Source of the DNA: Undibacterium umbellatum
GTDB lineage: Bacteria; Pseudomonadota; Gammaproteobacteria; Burkholderiales; Burkholderiaceae_D
DNA: 64,000 bases
NCBI RefSeq assembly: GCF_014284125.1
Contig: NZ_JACOFX010000009.1
Coordinates: forward strand, 143,155 to 207,154
Direction of reading: 5' to 3'
The stretch's first letter is position 1, and each line of letters begins with the position of its first letter. This document shows positions 42,599-52,600 of this stretch, one piece after another. Below the pieces are notes generated by a model. It had not been told where the DNA came from, did no database searches, and saw only the letters and a list, made by a program, of their open reading frames with translations. Position numbers and translations under genes: made by a program.

Positions 42599-43177
42599 CT
42601 AATCATCCAGACCCTTTCCATCAAGTATATGCGGGATCGCTTTTTCCACCCTTGCGTCCCGGGTCTTGGATTGCTTCGCCGCGGAAAAATGCAGCAGATA
42701 GGCTTTTTGCCGTCCAGGAGTCAGTGTTTCAAACGCTGTCTTCAATGCTGGCATGCTATCGAGCTTCATTTGAAATTCTTCAGGCATGTTGAAATCTGCC
42801 GCCTTCTTGAACTCCACTTTCAAACCAGCCTTTTCCACTGCAACAGCCTCTTTGATATAAGCTTTAATGGTGGTTTTCAGCTTGGCTATTTCTCCGATAC
42901 TGGTGAAGCGCAACTGTCTTGCTGCCTGGGTATTTTCTGTCTGCTGGATCAGGATACCCTTGACATCTTTCATCAAGGCACCCTTGAAAAACAGGAGTGC
43001 GGCGTACTCCTTGAATACGTGGATCAGGACAACATTGCTGCCCTCAAGTGTGTAACAGGGGCTGCCCCACTTCAACTCCTCGGTCAAGGGACATTCAAGA
43101 ACGATACTGCGCAAATGCTCAATTTCTTCTTTCCATTTTTTTGCTTTGCTAACATAGGCATCAACTTGAGGATTCAT
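42599..43177 (-). CDS. YdeI/OmpD-associated family protein
   Basis: A 192-residue soluble protein from the ATG at 43177 (GGAG ribosome site 9 bases upstream). An N-terminal DUF1801-like half (MNPQVDAYVSKAKKWKEEIE, LKWGSPCYTLEGSNVVLIHV, KEYAALLFFKGALMKD) is followed by the C-terminal YdeI segment (FNMPEEFQMKLDSMPALK, LTPGRQKAYLLHFSAAKQS, TRDARVEKAIPHILDGKG), which is close to a family consensus. The biochemical role of this family is not established. It is monocistronic. Confidence 0.88.
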   Translation of the reverse strand: MNPQVDAYVSKAKKWKEEIEHLRSIVLECPLTEELKWGSPCYTLEGSNVVLIHVFKEYAALLFFKGALMKDVKGILIQQTENTQAARQLRFTSIGEIAKLKTTIKAYIKEAVAVEKAGLKVEFKKAADFNMPEEFQMKLDSMPALKTAFETLTPGRQKAYLLHFSAAKQSKTRDARVEKAIPHILDGKGLDD

Positions 43178-43261
43178 TTTAGCATTCTCCAAAAAATGTG
43201 CGCTTCATGGTCGGCTACCGTAAAGTAGCGAATTACTCTTGAGCGCAAGAAAAAAATGCCG

Positions 43262-43789
43262 CTAATTGCCTGACATCTTGCCTGTCCGAATATCAAAATA
43301 AAGTAACTTTCCATCGGTTCTTTCCAGCACGAATTTGTTCTCTTCATCAATACCTCTGAAATGGCCCCAGGCATAGTGCGACGCTGTTTTTCTCAACAAG
43401 TGCTTGCCAGGAGCGATTTCTTTCAAGCGCACTTTGTGCAAGAGCTTGCCACGCTGCCAAAAACTCAGCATGATCAGGTCATCACTATAATCCTCGGGAA
43501 TGAGATTCAAGCCATCATAGACTGTCACTGCATACTCGCCATCATCACTGATAAACGCCAGCCGAAACCAGGATGATAAAGTCCACAAGACTTTGTTTTT
43601 GTTTTTCTGATCAATTACTTTCGAGCCGAGGGCAGGATCCGAGATGAGTTGAACGCGATTGTTGTTACTGTTGAAAACAGTTTTAGCGGGGGCAGGCAAA
43701 GGCGCGTCAGCGTGGGCCTCATTAAAGAGCAAGGAACTGAGCAGCAAACTCAGAAAGCAAGAGGCAAGAAACCGTGCAGGCATATTCAT
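43262..43789 (-). CDS. Exported protein of unknown function
   Basis: A protein of about 175 residues with a signal peptide (MPARFLASCFLSLLLSSLLF, cleaved near HADA). The mature part is rich in aromatic and charged residues with beta-like repeats (SSWFRLAFISDDGEYAVTVY, SFWQRGKLLHKVRLKEIAPG). Possible starts are 43789 and 43783. No family is recognised. It stands alone between the YdeI-like and GST genes. Confidence 0.7.
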   Translation of the reverse strand: MNMPARFLASCFLSLLLSSLLFNEAHADAPLPAPAKTVFNSNNNRVQLISDPALGSKVIDQKNKNKVLWTLSSWFRLAFISDDGEYAVTVYDGLNLIPEDYSDDLIMLSFWQRGKLLHKVRLKEIAPGKHLLRKTASHYAWGHFRGIDEENKFVLERTDGKLLYFDIRTGKMSGN

Positions 43790-43820
43790 TTCTCTCAATC
43801 TGTATAAATAAAATCAGCAT

Positions 43821-44462
43821 CTACCACTTGGGCGCAATCCGCTCTCCCGGCAAAATATCGTAAGGAAAGGCCCAGCCAGGTATGGCACGCAGGCGTTCCA
43901 GCCAGGCGATGATATGTGGGTAGCGGCCTTCAAGCTTGTAGTCGCTTTCATTCTCAGGGTAAAACAGATAACCGCTGAGGGAAAAATCAGCGATCGTCGG
44001 TGCGTCACCCACCATGTATTCGTGCTTGGCCAGATGCTTGTTGACGATATTAAAGGCATTGTCGATACGCCCAAGCAACCATGCCTGGACAGCGGGGTCA
44101 GGTGCAGCGGGGCCAAAGGATCTATTGAAACGGTAGCTGGCAAAATAGCTGGTGAACTTGTGGTTATCAAACAAGAGCCAACGCAAGACTTCCAGTTTCT
44201 CATCTTCATTCCTGCCACCAAAAGCACCATGCTTGTTGGCCAGGTAGCTAAGGATGACACCAGACTGTGTCAGCACACGCTCACCATCTTCCAGCACCGG
44301 CACCTCCCCCATTTCATTGGCTTGTTCGCGCCATTCACTACTGCGTGTCACGCCCTGGAACATATCAACATAGCCGTTCTCAAACGGCTGGTTCAAGGCG
44401 CGTAACAAAAATGCGACTTTGAAGGAGTTGCCTGACTGGCAGAGGCTATGCAGTTTGTACAT
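43821..44462 (-). CDS. Glutathione S-transferase family protein
   Basis: Cytoplasmic GST of 213 residues from the ATG at 44462. The N-terminal thioredoxin-like domain shows KLHSLCQSGNSFKVAFLLRA with a Ser-type active site, the cis-Pro region EVPVLEDGERVLTQSGVILS, and the C-terminal helical domain contains the capping motif APTIADFSL. The longer frame adds 14 residues with no GST match. The substrate is unknown; such GSTs in Burkholderiales often serve detoxification or aromatic metabolism. Confidence 0.92.
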   Translation of the reverse strand: MYKLHSLCQSGNSFKVAFLLRALNQPFENGYVDMFQGVTRSSEWREQANEMGEVPVLEDGERVLTQSGVILSYLANKHGAFGGRNEDEKLEVLRWLLFDNHKFTSYFASYRFNRSFGPAAPDPAVQAWLLGRIDNAFNIVNKHLAKHEYMVGDAPTIADFSLSGYLFYPENESDYKLEGRYPHIIAWLERLRAIPGWAFPYDILPGERIAPKW

Positions 44463-44535
44463 GATCCGTGTCCTTGAGTGTGAAGAGGACAGGTATCTTA
44501 CCAAGATTTACAGATTGTGCACGAGTGTGACTATG

Positions 44536-45366
44536 TCACCCAGCCAGCGCTTTTAAAAAGACTTCCGTCTGCGTGTCTGCCGGATAAAATAATTCCACGC
44601 AAAGCTCATGCAAAGTGATGTCGCGTGGACTGCCAAATGTAGTCAAGGTGGTGAAGAGTGAAAGCTCTTGCCCGTGCAATTCCATGATGCAGGGTATCAA
44701 TAAGGAAGGCTCGGTCGATTGTATGACAGGTGTTTGCTGTTTCAAGGCGATCACATTGGGATAGGCATTTACCTCGTCCACCAGAGCAATGATGTCTTCA
44801 TCCCGACCACTGAGCATCAGCCGCTGCAAGACTTGCAAAAGATAACTGCCCCATTCAGAGAAATTCCTGGTATGCGCGGCAAAGCCTTGCGGATGCAGGC
44901 TGGCCCTGAAGATATTGATTTCTGGTTTGCACAATTCAGCAGGCAGCAAGCCCATGAGTTTTTCTGCGGCGCGGTTATGCAGGACCACATTCCAGTGCCT
45001 GTCCAGCGCAACTCCAGGATAAGGGTCATGGGTATCCAGCAGGCGCTGTACTGCAGCCCTGACCTGAGACATACGCGCACTATCCAGACCCTGCTCACTA
45101 TAGCGTGGTGCATAGCCTGCCGCCAGCAACCAGGCATTGCGGGTACGCAAAGGTACGTCAAGCTGGATGGCGATACTCATCAGGAGCTCAGCACTGGGGC
45201 GAGAGCGCCCGGTTTCTACAAAGCTCAGGTGACGCGGCGAGATATCAAGGTCCAGCGCCAGTTCCATCTGGCTCAACTTGCGTTGCGTGCGCCATTCACG
45301 TATCAGGGTACCGACTGATACGGCGGGTTCGGCTTTGTCTGCTGTAGTAGAGATGAGATGAGTCAA
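44536..45366 (-). CDS. XRE-family regulator with MmyB-like ligand domain
   Basis: A 276-residue regulator. Residues about 20-75 are a Cro/CI-type HTH (REWRTQRKLSQMELALDLDI, HLSFVETGRSRPSAELL). The rest matches the MmyB-type PAS-like domain (DPYPGVALDRHWNVVLHN, FSEWGSYLLQVLQRL), which binds small hydrophobic ligands in Streptomyces relatives. It is divergent from a small membrane protein at 45510, and the gap holds a perfect 17-bp palindrome, so control of that gene and itself is likely. Confidence 0.92.
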   Translation of the reverse strand: MTHLISTTADKAEPAVSVGTLIREWRTQRKLSQMELALDLDISPRHLSFVETGRSRPSAELLMSIAIQLDVPLRTRNAWLLAAGYAPRYSEQGLDSARMSQVRAAVQRLLDTHDPYPGVALDRHWNVVLHNRAAEKLMGLLPAELCKPEINIFRASLHPQGFAAHTRNFSEWGSYLLQVLQRLMLSGRDEDIIALVDEVNAYPNVIALKQQTPVIQSTEPSLLIPCIMELHGQELSLFTTLTTFGSPRDITLHELCVELFYPADTQTEVFLKALAG

Positions 45367-45432
45367 TTACTGCTCCAGAGTTAGTTTCTGCGATCTGAAC
45401 CTGCATTATCAGCCGATTGTCGCACCACCACC

Positions 45433-45449
45433 ATTACCTGTGAGGTAAT
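45433..45449. promoter_or_regulatory. Palindromic operator of the XRE regulator
   Basis: ATTACCT-GTG-AGGTAAT, a perfect inverted repeat with 7-bp arms, in the 143-bp gap between the divergent XRE and membrane-protein genes. Its size and symmetry suit a dimeric HTH_3 protein. Confidence 0.65.
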
Positions 45450-45509
45450 CGACTTGCTGCAAATGTAGAGCGAAACTGCAATCCCCTCAACTGTTTTTGG
45501 AGATACACC

Positions 45510-45920
45510 ATGTCTACAGCATCTACAGCCGTCAAATTGCATGCCCCTGCCCTGTCCTTGAGAAGCATACTGGCACTCGATGCCCTGACGGGTCTTGCCA
45601 TGGGCTTGTTGCTGGTTGCTACGTCTGGCCTTTTGTCTGGTTTGCTAGACTTGCCCAAGGATTTTTTATTCATGGCGGGTGTCAGCCTGTTCCCGATCGC
45701 TGCATTGGTGGGCTTCACCAGCCGCACAGGCAGCGACAAGAAACCACCCGCCCTGCTGGTATGGGTCGTCATACTCGGTAACCTTGGCTGGGTGCTTGCC
45801 AGTATCTTGACGATGGAAGTCTGGTTTGAACCCAGCGTATTGGGATTTATCTTTGTCAGTTTACAGGCGCTGGTGGTGCTGGGTTTTACTGTGCTTGAGT
45901 ATCGTGGCTTGCGTGGCTAA
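45510..45920 (+). CDS. Small four-helix membrane protein
   Basis: A 136-residue protein with four hydrophobic segments (LDALTGLAMGLLLVATSGLL, DFLFMAGVSLFPIAALVGF, LLVWVVILGNLGWVLASILT, VLGFIFVSLQALVVLGFTVL). A GGAG ribosome site lies upstream (TTTTTGGAGATACACC-ATG). Similar small membrane proteins often sit beside MmyB-type regulators and are presumed targets. Its biochemical role is unknown. Confidence 0.78.
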   Translation: MSTASTAVKLHAPALSLRSILALDALTGLAMGLLLVATSGLLSGLLDLPKDFLFMAGVSLFPIAALVGFTSRTGSDKKPPALLVWVVILGNLGWVLASILTMEVWFEPSVLGFIFVSLQALVVLGFTVLEYRGLRG

Positions 45921-45931
45921 GCAATGTGAAC

Positions 45932-45960
45932 AAAAGGGGCAAGGCAGACTTGCTCCTTTT
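45932..45960 (+). terminator. Terminator after the small membrane protein gene
   Basis: Arms 45932-45943 (AAAAGGGGCAAG) and 45949-45960 (CTTGCTCCTTTT) pair over 12 bp with one mismatch and end in TTTT, a standard intrinsic terminator. Confidence 0.75.
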
Positions 45961-46048
45961 CTCAGGTAACAGCCCAAGCAAAATTATCGCTATTACAATA
46001 CACTATCGAGTCTGATCAATTTGATCTTCGATTTGGCCTATCACTACG

Positions 46049-46417
46049 ATGAAACTAGCTGCTCTCAAAAAACTGTGCGCCAGTTATGCCGGTGCCCGCG
46101 AAAGATTACATGCAGATCCGAGCAATGTGTTGGTGTATAGCGTGGGCGAAAAATCCTTTGCCTATTTCAAGACCAGCGAGCCTGAACGCTGGCGCTTCAG
46201 CATACGGGTGACACCTGCGCGTTTTCTTGAGCTGACTGATATGCCGGGTGTGAAACCAGCGCGGTATATGGGGCGCTTTCACTGGGTGACGATAGTCGCA
46301 GTAGAGCAATTTCCTGAGGCGTATTTGCGAGAATTGCTGGAGTATTCTTACCAGAAAGCTTTATCTGGGCTCACGAAGAAGAAGCGGGACGAGGTTTTAC
46401 TGGATGTGCTTGATTGA
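46049..46417 (+). CDS. MmcQ/YjbR-like protein
   Basis: A 122-residue protein of the YjbR fold: residues about 15-90 hold YAGARERLHADPSNVLVYSVG, FAYFKTSEPERWRFSIRV and MPGVKPARYMGRFHWVTI, and the C-terminal helix has LRELLEYSYQKALSGLTKKK. Family members bind DNA in some studies, but most have no assigned role. It is monocistronic. Confidence 0.85.
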   Translation: MKLAALKKLCASYAGARERLHADPSNVLVYSVGEKSFAYFKTSEPERWRFSIRVTPARFLELTDMPGVKPARYMGRFHWVTIVAVEQFPEAYLRELLEYSYQKALSGLTKKKRDEVLLDVLD

Positions 46418-46513
46418 GGCTTTCGGTTCTTTGAGAACAGCAGGGGCAGTGCAGGCTTCAATGTCTGCCCTATACTCTAACTGATCCGGACATGCAGTAA
46501 CCGGATTAAGCTC

Positions 46514-46533
46514 ATTCCTGCGGAGGCAGGAAT
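46514..46533. repeat. Short REP-like hairpin
   Basis: ATTCCTGC-GGAG-GCAGGAAT forms a perfect 8-bp stem in the 227-bp gap between the YjbR-like and PilZ genes. Short hairpins of this form recur in intergenic DNA of many proteobacteria. Confidence 0.5.
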
Positions 46534-46644
46534 CAATCTGGCTGACGCACCAGCGGCGTTAATCCTATTTCAAGATCGCAGGCCGCTGGTAGCCCGTCTA
46601 TCATGTTGTAAACTCAGGTCTTACGTCGTGGTAGCGAGAAAACC

Positions 46645-47076
46645 TCAAACCGTCTCCAAATCCACCACTTCATTCACCGGCATAATCACGCAGCGCAAAA
46701 GCAACTTCGCCGCATCTTCATGCGTCAGCAAGCCTTGCAAGTCCGCTGGTATCTGTCCTGTAAAAGCAAACCCTGATCTGGTGTGCATACCCGCTTCACG
46801 TTCTGTCCACAGCAGTTGCACGCGGCAAGCGCTCAGTGTCACATTGGGCTGGGTTTCATCTGGCAAGAAGCTGATTTGATACTGGCCCGACGGGATATCA
46901 GACTCAAGTTCGGACAGCACTTGCAAGCCACCTGCACTGAGATTGACCAGCAGAGCTGGCAGGGCATCAGCATGTTCGGGTGATTTGAACACCCAGACTG
47001 GGCGTACATCATTGTTGCCAAAGGGGACCAGGAAGAATTGTACGCGTTGGTGGCGACGGTTTTCAGACAGGTTCAT
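46645..47076 (-). CDS. PilZ-domain protein
   Basis: A 143-residue protein from the ATG at 47076 (a start 12 bases upstream is possible). It has the c-di-GMP-binding signature: RRHQR near residues 7-11 (RxxxR) and NLSAGGL near 45-51 (D/NxSxxG). The rest is a six-stranded-barrel-like sequence (QYQISFLPDETQPNVTLSAC). It has no second domain, so it probably acts as a c-di-GMP-responsive adaptor. No diguanylate cyclase lies nearby. Confidence 0.88.
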   Translation of the reverse strand: MNLSENRRHQRVQFFLVPFGNNDVRPVWVFKSPEHADALPALLVNLSAGGLQVLSELESDIPSGQYQISFLPDETQPNVTLSACRVQLLWTEREAGMHTRSGFAFTGQIPADLQGLLTHEDAAKLLLRCVIMPVNEVVDLETV

Positions 47077-47256
47077 GGTATGAGTCATCAGGTGGAATTG
47101 GAATTTCGTCTTTTTTCAAAAAAGCAGCAAACAGAAATTTATTCCATATTTGTGTCATGGACATGACCAGAGTGCGTCTATATCAGACAGGCTTGATTTC
47201 AAAAAGTGCGGCTGACTTCGCCTTGACTTGATGGTATTCAACAGGAAATTTTGCAT

Positions 47257-47287
47257 AAAAAAAGGGGCAGCGAATCGCTCCCCCCCC
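47257..47287 (-). terminator. Terminator of the small exported protein gene
   Basis: On the minus strand a GC-rich stem (GGGGAGCGA / TCGCTGCCCC, one bulged base) is followed by seven T residues. It lies 58 bp after the stop of the gene at 47345-47755. Confidence 0.7.
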
Positions 47288-47344
47288 TCTCAGCTAAGTC
47301 CTATTCTGGAAATGCACGACAACCAGATCAATGTCAGCCAGCTC

Positions 47345-47755
47345 TTACTTGTCAACTTCCTTGGTCAGCATCTCCCATGAAGGCTGGGAAGTACCATCGG
47401 TAGTCGCAACTACTTTACCGCCAGCAAATTTCAAGGAAGTTGTCGCTGCCTTGCTGAATTCTATAGTCTTCATCTTGCACATGGCTTTCTTGGAAGCAGC
47501 ATCGGCGCAATAGGAGCCAGCATTGTCCTTGATGGTAGAGGCAAAATACTTAATCTTGAACATGTCGTCCGTGGTTTGGAAGCTGTCTGTCTTGATGTCA
47601 AACTTAACGTCACAACCGCAAGATGTTTTCAGGCTGCCTGTGGCGGCCTTGACTGCTGGTTCGACTTCATTGCTCATCATTTCACGTTCTGCTTTACCGG
47701 CGAAGGCAGTCAAAGGCAAGACTAATAAAATGGCGGCGAGTTTAGAAATTTTCAT
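47345..47755 (-). CDS. Small exported protein, cysteine-containing, unknown function
   Basis: A 136-residue protein with a clear signal peptide (KLAAILLVLPLTAFAGKAER). The mature part has Cys in SLKTSCGCDVKFD and in GSYCADAASKKAMCKMKT, four in all, so two disulfides are likely in the periplasm. No family is recognised. It is monocistronic and ends at an intrinsic terminator. Confidence 0.78.
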   Translation of the reverse strand: MKISKLAAILLVLPLTAFAGKAEREMMSNEVEPAVKAATGSLKTSCGCDVKFDIKTDSFQTTDDMFKIKYFASTIKDNAGSYCADAASKKAMCKMKTIEFSKAATTSLKFAGGKVVATTDGTSQPSWEMLTKEVDK

Positions 47756-48035
47756 CGGTATGTCCTGGTGTGAAGAAAGACTGTTATAGAGCCTTGCATT
47801 CTAATTTTCCAGAGCAGCATATGCTGAATTGTTTGTAACAAATTCCCTGAAAAAAAATGCGCCTGACAGCAGGAAAATCTTAAGCTGTCACCTGTGCTTA
47901 CACTTTTGACAAAAGCAATTTCTTTCCCAATTGCCAAGCGGCATGGTTATCACAATCCATCAATGCCGCTGCCGCCACCAGAGCAGACACCGGGGTCTCA
48001 GCATATTGAGTAGAAAAGTCTGTGTCGCAGCAAAG

Positions 48036-48488
48036 TCACGGTCTGATATATGCATACCCCTGCTGCTGCCGCTTGATCAATTGCGACACGCCCGCATCTA
48101 CATAGGCAAGATTATCTAGCATATCTGCCTTGGTGATTTTCAGGGCGCGCATGGTGTTTTCACAGATAACGACACGAACTCCCATCTTGATGATCTCATC
48201 AATACGGCTGGCTGCCGGTGATTCGAATTTGAACATGTCTATGCCAGGTCCATAGGCGACGATTTCTACCTCAATATTGTCCTTGCCCATATCATTGATG
48301 ACGTTTCTGACATTGTGCAGGGCCAGCTCCCATTTCTTGCTTTCGCCATCGCTGACCTGGAAAACGACTTTGGATTTTTGTGCTGCCTGTACCTTGGTTT
48401 GCTGCTGAGCCATGACACTGGCATGCGCCAGTCCCCCCAGAAGCACGGCCAGAGTCAGGTTACGGCTGATGTGGAAAAGCTGTCGCAT
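48036..48488 (-). CDS. Periplasmic DsrE-like protein
   Basis: A 150-residue protein with a signal peptide (LTLAVLLGGLAHASVMAQQ). The start at 48488 is preferred because AAGGGA lies 6 bases upstream. The mature part has the DsrE/DsrF-like fold: KVVFQVSDGESKKWELALHN, VEIVAYGPGIDMF, and ICENTMRALKI with one conserved-position Cys. Most DsrE proteins are cytoplasmic sulfur carriers, but secreted single-domain relatives like this are common in Burkholderiales. A link to the sox genes, 10 kb away, is only possible. Confidence 0.8.
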   Translation of the reverse strand: MRQLFHISRNLTLAVLLGGLAHASVMAQQQTKVQAAQKSKVVFQVSDGESKKWELALHNVRNVINDMGKDNIEVEIVAYGPGIDMFKFESPAASRIDEIIKMGVRVVICENTMRALKITKADMLDNLAYVDAGVSQLIKRQQQGYAYIRP

Positions 48489-48746
48489 GTTCATTCCCTT
48501 AATCAATTCAATTGTCAACTCAATGTGGCAAAGATATCAGATTTATGGCAAACCTGAATATGAAGTTTTTCAGCCAAACCAATATCAATAAAACAATCCT
48601 GAATATCGCAATTGTTAAAAATGATTGCCTGAATGCACATATCTAGTTTACAGTTACCCCCCGGTGCTGGCATAGATGTCTGCGTAAATATCGTGCTTGC
48701 GGGACGTATGGGATTAGGAAGTTAACAGTTTTCCAGGATGACTGAT

Positions 48747-49562
48747 ATGAAAAAAGCTCTCTCAATTGCTGCATTCGCCCTGGCGAGCATTGCTACACAG
48801 GTGCAGGCACAAAGCAACTATAGTCTGTATGTCAGTGAAGGGACATCTGGTGGCCTGGATGCGGCTCAGGTGATAGAAAAATACACTGGTCTGGCAGAAG
48901 TGATGGGGAAAGCGCTGGGCAAGAAGGTGACTGTCGTAGTGACACGCGAGTTTTCCCAGCTGGAAGAAGGCATGAAGTCTGGCAAGATGGATTTTGTGAT
49001 TGCCCGGCCCAGTGATTACCCCGGACGTGGTGTGCGGGATTACAAATATCAATTAGTGTCTACTTCCAAACCGGATGGACAGTGCCTGCTTATCGTTCCC
49101 AAGGCATCACCTCTGAAGAATATCGCTGATGTCAAAGGCAAGCGCATCGCCCTGCCTGAGAAAATTTCCTATATGTCGAAATTTTGCTCGGCAGAGTTGA
49201 CACACAATGGCTTCAAGCTGGAGACAGAAAAAATTCAACATGCCAAAGAACAAGGTGCAGTCCTGTTTTATCTGGACAATCAACTGGCAGACGTAGGCGG
49301 CATTGCCTCGTACTCAGGGGTAGCAAAAAACCTGGAAAAAACCGGGCACAGGATCATCCACAGTAGCCAGCCTCAACCTTACCAACCATTGATCGCGCAC
49401 GCAAAAATCTCTGCTGCACAAATCCAGTCCCTGAAAAAGGAATTGGGTCAATTGAATGAGAGTGAAAGCGGCAAGCAGGTACTCAAACAATTGGGTATCA
49501 AGGAATTTGATACCGGCAATAATGAGCAGCGACTGCGCGACTTGCTGAAATGGCTGGGATAG
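48747..49562 (+). CDS. PhnD-like periplasmic binding protein
   Basis: From the ATG at 48747 (MKKALSIAAFALASIATQVQ signal peptide) it is a 271-residue exported protein. It fits the phosphonate/phosphite-type binding-protein fold: VVVTREFSQLEEGMKSGKMD, FVIARPSDYPGRGV, and ADVKGKRIALPEKISYMSKF. There are two Cys (GQCLLIV, KFCSAEL). No transporter genes are adjacent; the neighbour on the opposite strand is a hybrid sensor kinase whose terminal receiver may or may not be linked. The ligand is unknown. Confidence 0.82.
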   Translation: MKKALSIAAFALASIATQVQAQSNYSLYVSEGTSGGLDAAQVIEKYTGLAEVMGKALGKKVTVVVTREFSQLEEGMKSGKMDFVIARPSDYPGRGVRDYKYQLVSTSKPDGQCLLIVPKASPLKNIADVKGKRIALPEKISYMSKFCSAELTHNGFKLETEKIQHAKEQGAVLFYLDNQLADVGGIASYSGVAKNLEKTGHRIIHSSQPQPYQPLIAHAKISAAQIQSLKKELGQLNESESGKQVLKQLGIKEFDTGNNEQRLRDLLKWLG

Positions 49563-49613
49563 ATCCTGCTGCGGATAACGGCAGGATCAGGTATACATGA
49601 TTGATGTGCCATT

Positions 49614-52600
49614 TCAATCTGGTGAATTGCTACCACTACTGTCCTGCCCGGCTGGCTGCAAAAACAGACTGCATAAAGTTTGATGTAACACCTCAGTCGA
49701 GACTGGTTTGTGCAACACTGGAATATTGACACTGCCATTTTTCAATTGGATATCTGCATGGATATCGCCAGTAATGATCAGGGCGGGGATGTCATGATTA
49801 AACATGTCACGCAAACTGATAATGGCCTGCACACCATCTTCATTGCCTGCCAGATGAAAATCACAAACGATGGCATCCGGTATGCTCATGTCATCGGCAA
49901 TTTTTGCCATCGCCGCTTCACTGCCGTTGGCAGCCGTCACTACGCAATGCCATTGCATTAACCAGCTTTGAGTAGCTTGGAGTATGGCTTCGTCGTCATC
50001 AATGATGATGACGCGTCTACCTTCCAGCGCACTGGCATGCTCGCTCTCAAACTGCCCTGGCAAATTAGCATCTTCAGGTGCATCCACTTTATTGAGCAAG
50101 AGAGTGAACCTGGTACCATGACCAGGTTCTGACTGCAAGACCATGGGCATGGCCAGCAAGTCTGTCAGACGTTTGACAATCGCCAGGCCCAAGCCCAATC
50201 CTTTGGTGCTATCACGTCGCTGCATGACTGCACCGTACGCCTGGAAAAATTCCTGGAACACGGTTTCTTGCTGATGCAGGGAAATACCAATGCCCGTGTC
50301 GCTGATCATCAGCCTGACCTGGTCTCCGACTTCTGTGCAACTAAGCTCAACCTGGCCCTCGTTGGTATAACGTATGGCATTGGCGACCAAATTACGTAAA
50401 ATTTGTTCCAGCAAATTACTGTCGCACTCTACCCAAAGCTGCGTTTCTGCCACCGTGAGCAAGAGTTTTTTTGCCTGTGCCTGTGGAGCAAATTCCAGCT
50501 CTATTTTCTTCAGTATCAAGGTCAGCGGAAATTTGCTTAATTCTGGTTCGACTATTCTGGCGTCCAGGCGCGACAAGTCCAGCAAGGACAGGAACATGCC
50601 ATCCATGGTGTGCGCGCACTTTTTTAGCTTGTACAGTAAACCCCTGGAACTGCTGGACAATTCTTCGAAAGACAGTGCATCCAGATACAGGTTGAGGGCA
50701 TGCATGGGTTGGCGCAAATCATGGCTGGCCACCGCCAGAAAGCGCGTCAATTCGCTCTGGTGTTCAAGCTGCTGCTGATTCGCCAGTGCCAGTACGCCTA
50801 CGGTTCTTTCCAGTTCAGCGGTCTTCTGTTCTATCTCTTGTTTTTGCAAGGCGATTTCTGTGGTTCTTTTTTCGACTTCTGTTTCCAGCAACTTTTTTTG
50901 CATCAGCAAATGGTGCAAGCGGTAGCGATGTATTGCCCACAATACAGCCAGCAACAGGCTGACAAGCAAGAGCCTGAACCACCATGTTTTCCAGAACGGT
51001 GGTGTGATGGTAACGCGCAGCTGTGCCCCGGTTTCATTCCAGACGCCATCTTTGTTCGCTGCCTTGACGCGAAACAGATATTCACCGGCATCCAGATTGG
51101 TGTACGTGGCGAAACGGCGGCTGGCATCTGTATAGACCCAGTCCTGGTCAAAGCCTTGCAACTGATAGGCAAATTGATTGCTTTGTGGATCGGCAAAATG
51201 CAGAGCGGCAAATTCCAGTGAAAACACGCTATGGGTATGTGCCAGGGTGATGGCTTGATTGTCCTGGATTTGCCCTCGCATAGTAAAACCGGCAGCCGTT
51301 TTTCCTTCTTCCTGTGGCTGATTAAAAATCTGCAAACCGGTAATCAAGACCTTGGGCGGGATGGTATTTTCGCGCACATCTGCCGGCTGGAAGGCACTCA
51401 TTCCGTTCAAGCCACCAAAATACATATTGCTTTGCCTGTCCTTGAAGCAGGCAGCCATATAGTAGCCGCCGTCAATCAAGCCGTCCTTCCCTGTGAAGTA
51501 GCGGAATTTTTCTGTCACCGTATCAAAGCGTGCTATACCAGCATCTGTGCTGAGCCACAACTTTCCTGCCTGATCTTCCATGATGCAATCGACAGAGGCA
51601 TTGGTGGCGTAATTGCTGAAACTAACTATACCCTGGCTATTTTTCTGTATTTTGCTGATACCGGCACTGCTACCTATCCAGATGTTTTTCTGGCTGTCTT
51701 CAAACAGGGCTGAGATCGCATTGCTCGCCAGGCTGCCTGGCTCTTTACTGTCATGCCGGTAGTGTTTGAACTTCATGTTTGATCTGTCCAGCAGATCCAG
51801 ACCATCGAGGGTGCCTACCCACAGACGGGACTGGCTGTCTTCCAATATCGCCATCACGCCATCATGAGCGATACTGGATGGGTCAGCGCTATTGCGCCGC
51901 AGACTGCTGAGTTGATTGCTGACCGGGTCCAGCCTCAACAGTCCACGGGTATTGGCAGCCCAAAATATGCCTGCGCGATCTTCAATGATCGCTTGCATCT
52001 GGTGTGCTGCTGGCTCACCTGGCAATATCTGGCGGGGGTAGGATTTACCGCTCGCCAGATCGATGCGCGAGATACCTTTTTCAGTGCCAGCCCATATCTG
52101 CCCGTCTTTAGCAGTAAACATGCTGAGTATGGTTTTGCCATCCAGGCCATATGTGGCACTGCCATTGCTGGCGATCCCCGTCTGCAAATCCAGGCTGTTC
52201 AAGCCGCCCCCAAATGTGCCAAGCAAGAGCTGGCCCGGCGCGGCTTCAAGTATGCTGGTCACCTTGACATTGCTCAGGCTGCCAGCCTGGTCTGAAGCGA
52301 CATAGCGCCGAAAGGCAGCCACGGATAAATCGACATGGCTGGTACCACTGGTCCAGTAGCCCAGCCACAGGCTGCCACTATGGTCCTGAAAGACCACCTC
52401 CACCTGATCGTCTGTCAGGCTGCTATTGTCGCCCGGATCACGCTTGAAATGCTGCATCGTTTGCGTTGCCGGATTCCAGCGCAACACTCCCTGGGCGTGC
52501 GGTACCATCCAGATTTGTCCCACTTGGTCCTGATAGAGTTCCTTGATGCTGATATTTGCCAACTTGTCAGGCAGGCTTATTCTTGTCCGCGTATCCCAGG

